The translations under genes and the position numbers were made by a program. A stretch of DNA of 20,953 nucleotides from NCBI GenBank assembly GCA_963530895.1, contig CAUSFO010000023.1:1-20953 (forward strand), read 5' to 3'. This document shows, piece by piece, positions 6,313 to 13,994 of the stretch; position 1 is the stretch's first letter; each line of letters begins with the position of its first letter. The stretch comes from JABCPE02 sp963530895 (lineage in GTDB: Bacteria > Bacteroidota > Bacteroidia > Flavobacteriales > Weeksellaceae). The notes under the pieces were generated by a model. The model saw nothing but the letters and a program-made list of their open reading frames with translations. It was not told the origin of the DNA and ran no database searches.

Positions 6313-8386
6313 ATTAAAAAAGATTGCGGTTTGTGATAATTGGCAACTTACCTCGCAAAATGGTTATGAATGCGGCGGATACAAACAAGAAGACGCTCCT
6401 TTGGTAGAGTGGGATGTGAATCCTCCTACTATTGTTTTTGAATACATCAAAGGCAAGGGAATGCCCAGCCAGCAGACCAGCAGGCTGACTTTCCCAGAAC
6501 TAGATTTGTGGAATGATGCTCCATATAAGAAGTTTGTCTATAAAACTCGGGTGACTTATAACCTTGGAGCATCGAACTGGCTCAATGTCAGCACCAAGGA
6601 AAAGATATTTAGAGAAGAGGGAAACAGCGGAAAGATTAACCCACGCCAAGCAGATGTTCTTTTGGATGTTACAGGACTTGCGGGACTGAGTGCGGGAAGA
6701 TATTCAGCATCTATCATCTACGAGGCTTACGGAATAGATGACAGAGGCGGTGAACATTACATAGAGCCGAGCTCTGTTTCTGTAACGGTTAAATTAGAAG
6801 TTAAGCAGGGGCAGGCATCTCCATCGGATTTGGTGACTGACAAGACCGATCTTGTTCTGACTTACAACAAGGCGGCAAAGACCCTTAGTGGAGATACCAG
6901 GTTAGAAGTCCGCACTACGGAGCCTATTACTTTTAATATTACTCCAGATTGGGAGTCTTTTTATCCTTTTTCTTTGGATATTTTGAAAGAAACTGATAAA
7001 AGTGTTATACAAATATCAAAGTCTGCATATTCAGACACTACTCCAGTGGATTCTACTTATGAATTTCATGCAGAAATAAAAGCGGGAGGAAAGAAAAAGA
7101 CAATCGTAATTTTATTTAAAACTATTTCGGGGGAAGTAGTGAAGGATTTTGATTTTTCTCCAAGAATTTTTGAAGATACTTTAATAAAAGGGGTAGATTC
7201 TGCAAAAACTTTTACTGCGGACATCGTTAATCCAAATAATTTAGAAATCAGAGTTTCTTTAAAACCATCATTCATAGAAACTGCTGTAATAGAAGGTGGA
7301 AAATTGAAGCTCACTACAGTAAAACCAGAGAGTCTTGCTGTGGGAGCTTACAGTGGAGAAATACTGCTTTCAGCAGGGACAATAGAAAAGAGTTTTTCAG
7401 TGAGGCTGAAGATAGCAGAGAGTTTAAAATCAGATTTTAGAGGCGAAGCCTATTATTTTGCTCTAGACAAGAACAAAATAAAGATGAGCCAGAATAATCC
7501 TTTCTCCAGTTATGTGAAAATGAAATTGGAGATGTTTTTCAAAGGCTATCAGCAGGAATACCAAGAGGTTCAAGAGTATGAATATCTTTATTTCAAAAAT
7601 GAAGTAGAGATTTTCCCTGGAGAGGAAATCCAAGACTTCTTTGCAAGATGCAGAGAGCTTTATCCGCTGAATGATGTGGGTTATCAGTATAGCTTTGCAC
7701 TCGTAAATATTACTATTACCGAGCATAATGCAGATGATGAACAGCTTTCAGAATACCAGATAAAGAATGTTTTCTTTGTTCCTGGCAGAAGACCACGATG
7801 CTTTCCATTATTTACCAATCATCCCATGCGCAGAACCTATCCAGAATCTGTAATCCGTATCAGTGCAGATGCTATTTCGGAAAAGGCAGAATTTGTTCCG
7901 CTGATGAATATTTATCAAGGAGAGAAACCCGCTTTTGAGAAGAAAAATGAGGTTCGTTCTCATAATTTTATCCGAAAATTATTCACTGGAAAAGAGAATG
8001 AAATCATTACTGCTGGGGAGATTAAATATATTCCATTCCCAGAGGTTGAAAATCCGATTCACATTTTCTTTGAAACGGAGAACTTGGTGTTTGAGTGGTT
8101 CTCTGCTCATGATAAATACCGAATGATTTCGGAGTTTGAGCATTATTTTGATGCTGAAAACAAATTAAAATACGGCAGCAAACGGAAGAAATCGCTTACT
8201 ATCAATACAGGGTGGATTCTTCGGGAGGAAATTGCGCTGATAGACGACCTGCTGGGGTCTAATCTGTGTTTTATTATGATTGGCAATTTAAGGCTGAAAG
8301 CCGTAGCTGTAGGCAAGAAAAACGAAATGTATGACACCAGCGAACATCTGTTTCAAATGGATTTAGAGTTTAATGTGATAGAGTAA
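6296..8386 (+). CDS. Large beta-rich phage tail protein with Ig/BACON-like repeats
   Basis: The 696-residue product directly follows the tape measure region, the usual place of distal tail or baseplate proteins. Its first 400 residues look like three tandem beta-sandwich units, each ending in a similar strand pattern (LSAGRYSASIIYEAYG, LAVGAYSGEILLSAG), reminiscent of Ig-like or BACON domains found in Bacteroidetes phages. The C-terminal 250 residues form a different domain with a KKSLTINTGWILREEIALI segment and an acidic, beta-rich end. A role in the tail tip or host adhesion is inferred. The ATG at 6296 is preferred to one at 6236 because the extension lies wholly inside the upstream gene; from 6296 the overlap is 17 nt. 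Confidence 0.75.
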   Translation: MAKKIRLKKIAVCDNWQLTSQNGYECGGYKQEDAPLVEWDVNPPTIVFEYIKGKGMPSQQTSRLTFPELDLWNDAPYKKFVYKTRVTYNLGASNWLNVSTKEKIFREEGNSGKINPRQADVLLDVTGLAGLSAGRYSASIIYEAYGIDDRGGEHYIEPSSVSVTVKLEVKQGQASPSDLVTDKTDLVLTYNKAAKTLSGDTRLEVRTTEPITFNITPDWESFYPFSLDILKETDKSVIQISKSAYSDTTPVDSTYEFHAEIKAGGKKKTIVILFKTISGEVVKDFDFSPRIFEDTLIKGVDSAKTFTADIVNPNNLEIRVSLKPSFIETAVIEGGKLKLTTVKPESLAVGAYSGEILLSAGTIEKSFSVRLKIAESLKSDFRGEAYYFALDKNKIKMSQNNPFSSYVKMKLEMFFKGYQQEYQEVQEYEYLYFKNEVEIFPGEEIQDFFARCRELYPLNDVGYQYSFALVNITITEHNADDEQLSEYQIKNVFFVPGRRPRCFPLFTNHPMRRTYPESVIRISADAISEKAEFVPLMNIYQGEKPAFEKKNEVRSHNFIRKLFTGKENEIITAGEIKYIPFPEVENPIHIFFETENLVFEWFSAHDKYRMISEFEHYFDAENKLKYGSKRKKSLTINTGWILREEIALIDDLLGSNLCFIMIGNLRLKAVAVGKKNEMYDTSEHLFQMDLEFNVIE

Positions 8387-8417
8387 TAATATAAAAACTT
8401 TTTTTTAAAAACAATAT

Positions 8418-8447
8418 TTGTAAATATTATTTTTATGTATAAATTTG
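8418..8447 (+). promoter_or_regulatory. Bacteroidetes-type promoter of the membrane-protein cassette
   Basis: TTG (8418-8420), a 19-nt spacer and TAAATTTG (8440-8447) match the flavobacterial consensus at both boxes. It lies in the 91-nt gap after the tail gene and would start transcription about 25 nt before the GTG at 8478, giving the cassette independent expression within the tail operon. Confidence 0.7.
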
Positions 8448-8477
8448 CACAGGCAAACTAAATAAACAAAAGGAATA

Positions 8478-8708
8478 GTGAAGTTTTTTCAAAATATGCT
8501 TACTCTTACAGGGGCAATATTTACAGCTATAGTTGGTATGGTTGAAGAAAAACCTTTGTATAATGAAGACTTTATGAATAAATTTTCTGATCCTGAAGAT
8601 AAAGATAAATTAGATCAAGTTGTGCGAGAACTTAAGGAAAAAGGAGACAAAAAACCGCACACTATTACTTTAAAAAACAATGATAAAGTGACAATTGTTG
8701 TTAATTAG
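8478..8708 (+). CDS. Small hypothetical protein, first gene of the inserted cassette
   Basis: The 76-residue product begins with one short hydrophobic segment (LTLTGAIFTAIVG, about residues 9-21), continues with an acidic/basic helical middle and ends in a beta-strand-like tail (HTITLKNNDKVTIVV). The GTG at 8478 follows AAAGGA at close spacing; an internal ATG at 8496 is the alternative and would remove only six residues. It lies 5 nt upstream of the seven-helix membrane protein gene, so the two are probably co-translated partners. One helix and small size recall holins, but no endolysin is nearby. I do not recognise a family. Confidence 0.65.
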   Translation: MKFFQNMLTLTGAIFTAIVGMVEEKPLYNEDFMNKFSDPEDKDKLDQVVRELKEKGDKKPHTITLKNNDKVTIVVN

Positions 8709-8713
8709 TTTTT

Positions 8714-9841
8714 ATGGAGTTTAATATTGCATTAAATACAATTGTATACCTCATGGTATTTATTTTTCCTGGAATTATTTTCAGGAAATTTTATTATATA
8801 AGGGAATACTCTAAGGAATTTGATAAAGGGAATTTATTTGAAAGATCCGTTTTTACGGTATTGACAAGCGTAATAATATTAGCCTTATCATATTTAATTT
8901 ACACTATTTTGGTAGATTTTTTGGGTCAGGATCATGTGCCATATATTTCCTATGAAACGATTAGGGGGATTCATCAACAAATTTCCACAAATCAGTTACC
9001 TAATGAAATTTCTCCAGACACATATCGGAATTTTACATATTTAATGCTAAGCATATATATAATGTCAGGTGTGTTTGGTTTTATTTGGCACTTTATTACA
9101 AAGTCATCATTACTTAAAAAAAGTGGATGCTTTAAAAAAATTAACTATTGGGAAGATCTTGTTAAGGGATTTCATCATAAAAACAGAGATGATAGTTTGA
9201 CGCATGCTTATACTTTAGTGGATGTACTCATAGATACAGGAGAAGGAAACAAACTATATTCAGGTAAACTTGAAAATTATTATCTAAACCATGATAATAA
9301 TCAACTTCAGACCATTGTGTTATCAAGTGTTAATAAGTATAAAAAAAACAAGAAAAATGTGGAAAGGATACAAATTCCTGGACATAATTTTGTGGTAGAA
9401 AGAGATAAAATCTTAAATGTAAACTTTACCTATATTTTTGAGGAAAAAAGTAAGGTTATTGGATATAAAATAGTGTATTCGATCATTAATTTGTTATGTA
9501 TAGTTGGATTTGTTTTTTCAATTCTTTCTCTGTTTTATAGCATAAATGAAGTTTATACATCTACCTTTTTGAGAAAAGGAATATTTATTTTATGTGCAGG
9601 GATTTTGATTTTATTGATACAAGAATTGTTTAAATTGCTTATTTCTAAGCAATGGTCAAAATTTGAATTGGTTCATTTATATGTGTTTATTTTATTTACA
9701 GTGCCTTTTCTTTGGATATATAATTTTTTTAGTTGGTATATAGTGCTTTCTATCCTATTTGGATTTTTAATAATTGTTTCTATAATTGTTTCTGCTTTTT
9801 CAGAAGAAGAAAATAAAGAAGAAGATAAAAAAGATAGTTGA
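8714..9841 (+). CDS. Seven-helix membrane protein with a central cytosolic-type domain, cassette gene 2
   Basis: The 375-residue product has hydrophobic helices near residues 7-24 (with a Pro-Gly pair at 19-20), 46-68, 107-128, 252-276, 288-310, 319-338 and 341-362. A soluble domain of about 120 residues lies between helices 3 and 4, and the charged tail is acidic/Lys-rich. The soluble part (LVDVLIDTGEGNKLYSGKLENYYLN in two pieces around residues 168-192) looks like a small beta-barrel. The layout faintly resembles the DUF6338 type of membrane protein, which I cannot confirm. The gene is clearly more AT-rich than the tail genes on either side and has its own promoter upstream and terminator at its stop. 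A lysogenic-conversion or superinfection/defence role is plausible but not shown. Confidence 0.75.
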   Translation: MEFNIALNTIVYLMVFIFPGIIFRKFYYIREYSKEFDKGNLFERSVFTVLTSVIILALSYLIYTILVDFLGQDHVPYISYETIRGIHQQISTNQLPNEISPDTYRNFTYLMLSIYIMSGVFGFIWHFITKSSLLKKSGCFKKINYWEDLVKGFHHKNRDDSLTHAYTLVDVLIDTGEGNKLYSGKLENYYLNHDNNQLQTIVLSSVNKYKKNKKNVERIQIPGHNFVVERDKILNVNFTYIFEEKSKVIGYKIVYSIINLLCIVGFVFSILSLFYSINEVYTSTFLRKGIFILCAGILILLIQELFKLLISKQWSKFELVHLYVFILFTVPFLWIYNFFSWYIVLSILFGFLIIVSIIVSAFSEEENKEEDKKDS

Positions 9842-9858
9842 AAAAACTGTCTTTTTTT
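9830..9858 (+). terminator. Rho-independent terminator closing the cassette
   Basis: AAAGATAGTT (9830-9839) and AACTGTCTTT (9845-9854) pair over 10 bp with one G-U wobble, with the T run continuing to 9858. The left arm includes the end of the membrane-protein gene. No promoter box is seen between it and the next tail gene at 9895. Confidence 0.7.
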
Positions 9859-9894
9859 ATTTTTTAATAATAACTCATTTTTACAGAAAAAACA

Positions 9895-11736
9895 ATGCAG
9901 GACAAATTTATAACCAACGAGGGGATTGAAATTCCGCTGGACGGACTTTCGTTTAGTTTCACTGAAGAAAATCCAAGGTTCAAGGACAGCTTCTGGACCA
10001 ACTACACTTTGCCCATAGAGTGTCCTTATACGGTGGAATTTCTTAGGAAGATAGGTCAGTTTTCTTCGCTTGACAATTCTAAACTTAAGCGATTTCATGA
10101 TGGAATCCATATTCACGAGGGGAAACGGAGAAAAGGAAAAATCGAGATTCTGGAGTTTGGGACTAAATCGCTAAAATTCCAGATTGATTCTGGATTTGAA
10201 AACTTGCCGAATTTTGACAAAAAACTAGCAGATCTGCCTCTGCATAATTTCGAAGTTCCAGACATCTACCAGCACGCCAATGAAGTCGTGGAAAAGAGCT
10301 ATCCTGCATCAGATTATAATTTCCCAAAACTCTATACAGATGAATATAATCTGGACAGCGAAGAGTGGAAATATTTCGATTCGATGATAAACAACAGAGT
10401 GCAGGAACAGGGGAAGGCTGAAAAGAGTTTTCCAAGGAATAGAGTAGAGGACGGAATGGATGTTTATAATAAAAACATCATCCATCCGATGCCATATTTG
10501 CTATATGTTCTAAAGGCTGGGTTTAAAGATGCGGGGTTCCAGCTTACGGGGGATATTCTTAGCGATGAACATCTGCTTCAGCGATGTATTTTTACCGATA
10601 AAAACTACTACACCACAGGAGACCAAAAACTACATAAACTCAGCATGTTCAAGGAGGAAGTATATTTGACCGAGCGGACTCCTGGGGGCGATATGTTTGG
10701 AAAGTGGAAAAAATCAGTAGTGATAGAGGCGCCAGGGAAATACAGAATTTATTTCAAAGTGCATAACGCATTGAAGGGCGCTGATGTTAATCTCTATTAT
10801 GGAGGCAAGCATGTTTATTCTTTCGGTGCTGGTAATCAGCTCCAAGTGGTGGAGAATTTAAGTTTTGTTTTAGATGTCAGCGAGCAGGACGCCGTGGATA
10901 GGAAGGAATTTGTCTTTGAATATTACGGCTATTTAGAGGCGCCGCATTTAATGGATTCTTCTAAAAAAGATATAGGTCTGGCGTATATGGAAATCCGACC
11001 GATGAGACAGCACACCATAGAGGGCAATGTGATTCCGTATGTATTTAATTTCAATAGGGTTAATCTTAAAAAAGCAGTGCCAGATATGTCGTTCGGGGAT
11101 TTGGTGACCATCATCAAGAACTGGCGAAACTATGACCTTACTTTTGACGGCTCCAAGGCAATAATGAATCTTATTAGAATTGATAAGAGCAAGGAGCCAG
11201 AGGATTTCAGAGCCTTTGAGGTAGAAAATCCTATCAGGAAATTTACCGATAAAGAGTATTTTCATTTGAAGTTTCCAGAAGTGGAGGGAATGGAAAATAG
11301 AAATATTTTCTTTAATGAAAAAGGTTATCAGCTTAATCCTCATTTTGTGCCAGAAAATACTACAGAAGTTACTGTTAATGGCTTTTGTCTTCCGATGGCG
11401 TTTTTCCGTGGCGCTAATACAGCCAAGGCTTACAAGGAAAGTTCCTTGATGCTGGTTTATTACGCAGGGCTGGACCGAGATGGCGACAACCACGCCACCA
11501 ATCCGAGAGGGCTAGAAGGAGAGGAGTGCGCCGAACATCTTAAGCCCTGGTATATGAACAGGCTGTCTAACTTCAGCTACAAATGGACTTTCATTGCGGA
11601 AAAAAACAAAATCCGTAAGTATGATATCCGCTCGGAAATTTTTGCCTATAATAAAAGGCACTGGATAAAATCCTGGGTAAAAAATTCCATTTCGGACAAG
11701 TACTATTCTATAGAGATAGAAACTGAAACTTATTAG
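9895..11736 (+). CDS. Large phage tail-tip / minor tail-like protein
   Basis: The 613-residue soluble protein starts MQDKFITNEGIEIPLDG and soon shows a segment (FKDSFWTNYTLPIECP) like the N-terminal motif of Bacteroidetes phage minor tail proteins, where a short 'F..YTLP' stretch leads into a beta-rich N-domain. The middle alternates beta strands and aromatic-rich loops, and the C-terminal part is Trp/Tyr-rich (LKPWYMNRLSNFSYKW). These features suit a receptor-binding or tail-tip protein; this rests on pattern and position. It is the last gene of the tail module, cut off from the upstream tail genes by the inserted cassette and its terminator, and ends in a strong terminator facing the integrase. 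Confidence 0.75.
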   Translation: MQDKFITNEGIEIPLDGLSFSFTEENPRFKDSFWTNYTLPIECPYTVEFLRKIGQFSSLDNSKLKRFHDGIHIHEGKRRKGKIEILEFGTKSLKFQIDSGFENLPNFDKKLADLPLHNFEVPDIYQHANEVVEKSYPASDYNFPKLYTDEYNLDSEEWKYFDSMINNRVQEQGKAEKSFPRNRVEDGMDVYNKNIIHPMPYLLYVLKAGFKDAGFQLTGDILSDEHLLQRCIFTDKNYYTTGDQKLHKLSMFKEEVYLTERTPGGDMFGKWKKSVVIEAPGKYRIYFKVHNALKGADVNLYYGGKHVYSFGAGNQLQVVENLSFVLDVSEQDAVDRKEFVFEYYGYLEAPHLMDSSKKDIGLAYMEIRPMRQHTIEGNVIPYVFNFNRVNLKKAVPDMSFGDLVTIIKNWRNYDLTFDGSKAIMNLIRIDKSKEPEDFRAFEVENPIRKFTDKEYFHLKFPEVEGMENRNIFFNEKGYQLNPHFVPENTTEVTVNGFCLPMAFFRGANTAKAYKESSLMLVYYAGLDRDGDNHATNPRGLEGEECAEHLKPWYMNRLSNFSYKWTFIAEKNKIRKYDIRSEIFAYNKRHWIKSWVKNSISDKYYSIEIETETY

Positions 11737-11737
11737 T

Positions 11738-11769
11738 CTTTTGCTCCTATTTAGGGGCAAAAGTTTTTT
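11738..11769 (+). terminator. Terminator at the end of the tail module
   Basis: CTTTTGCTCC (11738-11747), loop TATTTA and GGGGCAAAAG (11754-11763) pair over 10 bp with one wobble, then T6 (11764-11769). The T run overlaps the stop codon of the convergent integrase. On the minus strand there is no T run, so it serves mainly the plus-strand tail operon. Confidence 0.9.
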
Positions 11770-12925
11770 AATCGAAGATGTTTGTCGTTAGTGCAGCTTC
11801 TTCATCTATAATATGGACATACTTCATTGTAGTCATTATTTTAGTGTGTCCCAATAACTTTTGCAGATTTTCCACCTTTCCGCCTTTGATTAGGTAATTG
11901 GTAGCAAAGCTGTGCCTTGCTGTATGGAATGATATGTTTTTTTTGATTCCGCATATTTTAGCAATTTCCTTGATTTGCTTATTGATGTGGACTCCTGCCT
12001 TTTTTGCGATGAACAGCATGGGATTGTTGTCTATTATTTGTCTACATTTTTGTCCTATTCCTATGATTTGGCGCATTTTCGTTTTAATCGAAATAAACTC
12101 AAAGGTGTCAGCATTGAAGTCATCACGATTTCTTTCCATAACATCGGAAATTCTCAGTCCCGTGTAGCAGGAAAATAGAAAATATCCCAAACTTAACTTC
12201 AGATGTTCTGGAATAAAAGAAGAATAGTAGTATTCCTCCATTTTCTTTATTTCTTCTTCTTTGAGCCAAATGATTCTTCCTCCTGTAGAACCGACCTTGA
12301 CCCAATCCAAATTTACATAGATTTTTATTCCATTCGCTTTTGCCATGCGTAGGTATTTCTTGATGATGCTGATATTGGTATTTACTGTAGCAGAATTATT
12401 TCCTAATTTTTTTAAATAGGATCTGTATTTGTCGAACCAAAGCAAATTGATATCTGGAAAAGAGCTTGGTATTTTGGAGTTTTTGAGCTTATTGAATATT
12501 CCTTTATGTTTTATTATGGTAGATTCTGACAGATCTTGGTCTTGGATTACATGCTCAAAGAATTGCACCAAATCATAACTTGGTGGTGCATTTTTTAGCT
12601 GATTCAGAAACATATCCATTGTAAGTGGGGTTTCAGAAAGTCTGTGTTTGACGATGATGTTAGTGATTCTGTTTTCTAATTGTTTCAGAATAAGATTGTA
12701 ATCATCTGCTTCATCACACTTGATAACTTTTTTCTTTTCTTTATCCCAGTGTTTTTCTTCTATTTTTAATAAAGTAGATATTCTTGCTCTTTTTCCGTTC
12801 AATCTTACATTGAGATAAATAGGTGACTTTCCAGATTTGTCACTCTCTTTTTTTATAAAAAAATTGTAGTTCATAGCTGCATAGAGATAAGCAGCATCTT
12901 TTCCAAAGCTTATGTTTTCTATCAT
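11768..12925 (-). CDS. Tyrosine recombinase / phage integrase
   Basis: The 385-residue protein has an N-terminal arm-binding domain with the Bacteroidetes-type NYNFFIKKESDKSGKSPIYL segment, then a SAM-like core-binding domain (about 115-210), then the catalytic domain with Arg258 (TGLRIS), Lys281 or Lys283, His334-x-x-Arg337 (HTARHSF), His360 (LLGH) and the nucleophile Tyr369 (MKYVH). All key residues are present, so it looks active. It would catalyse integration and excision at the tRNA 164 bp from its start. It is convergent with the tail operon. An internal ATG at 12874 (MNYNFF) matches the start of many relatives and may be the true start; the upstream 17 residues are then untranslated. 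Confidence 0.93.
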   Translation of the reverse strand: MIENISFGKDAAYLYAAMNYNFFIKKESDKSGKSPIYLNVRLNGKRARISTLLKIEEKHWDKEKKKVIKCDEADDYNLILKQLENRITNIIVKHRLSETPLTMDMFLNQLKNAPPSYDLVQFFEHVIQDQDLSESTIIKHKGIFNKLKNSKIPSSFPDINLLWFDKYRSYLKKLGNNSATVNTNISIIKKYLRMAKANGIKIYVNLDWVKVGSTGGRIIWLKEEEIKKMEEYYYSSFIPEHLKLSLGYFLFSCYTGLRISDVMERNRDDFNADTFEFISIKTKMRQIIGIGQKCRQIIDNNPMLFIAKKAGVHINKQIKEIAKICGIKKNISFHTARHSFATNYLIKGGKVENLQKLLGHTKIMTTMKYVHIIDEEAALTTNIFD

Positions 12926-13011
12926 TTCAGTTATGTTTTAAAAATTAAAACACAACCAGGCACTACTTTTATCTACTGAGTGACCAACATAGAGACCAAA
13001 ACACAAAAAAA

Positions 13012-13079
13012 GAGGAATAATAAACCCTTAATAAAACCTCTAAAAATCAGTGATTTCGCAATTAAGTTTATTATTCCTC
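13012..13079. repeat. 14-bp perfect inverted repeat between integrase gene and tRNA
   Basis: GAGGAATAATAAAC at 13012-13025 is exactly inverted at 13066-13079. After a two-base bulge, TTAAT and ATTAA extend the pairing inward. The loop also contains the palindrome AAATCAGTGATTT (13045-13057). The right arm ends 10 bp from the tRNA 3' end. It may be a recombinase or accessory-factor binding region, or a cruciform/terminator structure. Confidence 0.75.
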
Positions 13080-13162
<83 letters not shown>

Positions 13163-13173
13163 GTATTGTTTTG

Positions 13174-13203
13174 CAAATATACAACATTTTTTTTTACTAC
13201 CAA
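13174..13203 (-). promoter_or_regulatory. Promoter of the initiator tRNA gene
   Basis: On the minus strand, TTG (13203-13201), 19 nt and TATATTTG (13181-13174) match the consensus exactly, ending 11 nt before the tRNA 5' end. Confidence 0.75.
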
Positions 13204-13213
13204 ATTTTTTAAC

Positions 13214-13248
13214 AAAAAAATGCATTTGAAATTTTTCAAATGCATTTT
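13214..13248 (-). terminator. Terminator of the DUF2085-like operon
   Basis: AAAATGCATTTGAAA (13217-13231) and its perfect complement at 13234-13248 surround 2 nt, so the inner pairs would open into the loop. On the minus strand the stem is followed by a run of T (A tract 13214-13220). It separates the two-gene operon from the tRNA. Confidence 0.85.
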
Positions 13249-13262
13249 AATAATTGTTTATC

Positions 13263-13490
13263 CTAGTTCATCAATACTCTTTGGATGATTTGTAAAACAA
13301 GTCCTACACCGAAACCTATCAATGCCATAGTACATGCAGATTTTGCTTTTACAGGAGCTTTATCTTTATTCATAAAATAGATAACTGCTCCCGCGATAGG
13401 AATACAAAATGAAAGAACTTTCATCCACATCTCCAGATCTTCTTGATCTTGTGGTTGATTTACATTAGGATTTTGATTTAAATCACTCAT
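13263..13490 (-). CDS. Small two-helix membrane protein
   Basis: The 75-residue protein has an Asn/Gln/Pro/Asp-rich first 20 residues (NQNPNVNQPQDQED), a hydrophobic helix (VLSFCIPIAGAVIYFM), a short Lys-rich loop (NKDKAPVKAKSA) and a second helix (CTMALIGFGVGLVLQII). Such small proteins are widespread in flavobacteria, and the exact role is unknown. It starts 2 nt after the stop of the DUF2085-like gene and the pair ends in a shared terminator, so they form one operon. No catalytic motif is visible; I would expect an inner-membrane location. Confidence 0.75.
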   Translation of the reverse strand: MSDLNQNPNVNQPQDQEDLEMWMKVLSFCIPIAGAVIYFMNKDKAPVKAKSACTMALIGFGVGLVLQIIQRVLMN

Positions 13491-13492
13491 AA

Positions 13493-13843
13493 TTAAACAA
13501 ATTTTAAAATTAATTCAGCTATAAATATTCCTGTAATGGAGACCAAAGACATCGTCCCTATACCTGCCATTAGTCCTGTAATTAGTCTTCTCATATTGGT
13601 GCTTTCCTTATTATAATAAGCCTGAATAAAGCCATCTAGATAAGTGGGAACTATCAACAAAATAGTCAACCAAAAATTAATGGATATTACACCAAACAAG
13701 AAGAATGGAAAAGAAAGGTATCCCAAATGTATTCCTGTGCATCTTGCACAAACAGGAAATTGTTTTCCTCTCCAAAAGAAAGACCTTTCAGGTTTTCTAT
13801 GGCAGAAGCTAAAATGAAGTTTTACTCTTTCTTTCTCTTTCAT
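13493..13843 (-). CDS. DUF2085-type predicted membrane protein
   Basis: The 116-residue protein has the DUF2085 signature: CHRKPERSF (Cys14-His15-Arg16), then CARCTG (Cys32, Cys35), then hydrophobic helices (about residues 40-55, 57-70, 85-113) with PTYLDGFIQ between them. The conserved Cys/His set near the N-terminus suggests a metal or redox site at the membrane; the function of the family is not established. The minus-strand start is 10 bp from a -7 box at 13854-13861. It forms a two-gene operon with the small membrane protein downstream. It is complete, of usual family length, and chromosomal. Confidence 0.88.
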   Translation of the reverse strand: MKEKERVKLHFSFCHRKPERSFFWRGKQFPVCARCTGIHLGYLSFPFFLFGVISINFWLTILLIVPTYLDGFIQAYYNKESTNMRRLITGLMAGIGTMSLVSITGIFIAELILKFV

Positions 13844-13853
13844 AATTATTTCG

Positions 13854-13861
13854 CAAATGTA
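13854..13861 (-). promoter_or_regulatory. -7 box of the DUF2085-like operon promoter
   Basis: Minus-strand TACATTTG matches TAnnTTTG. The nearest TTG is 22 nt upstream rather than 19, so the -33 box is uncertain. The box ends 10 nt before the start codon, implying a very short leader. Confidence 0.5.
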
Positions 13862-13968
13862 TAAAAAAAATATTATGAAAATACAAAAAAATCAATGAAA
13901 TAATTACTTATTTCTAATAAAAATATAAGATACACCAAGTTCATAAAAATGGTTTGAAAAAAAATTAT

Positions 13969-13976
13969 TACTTTTG
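13969..13976 (+). promoter_or_regulatory. -7 box of the typA promoter
   Basis: TACTTTTG matches TAnnTTTG and lies 18 nt upstream of the typA ATG. No TTG is found at the 19-nt spacing. Confidence 0.5.
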
Positions 13977-13994
13977 CCCCCGTAAAAAATATAT

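Noticed and set aside
8478..8708. Small one-helix protein as a holin
   Set aside because: No endolysin is adjacent, and its own promoter and partner membrane gene fit a cassette better than a lysis unit.
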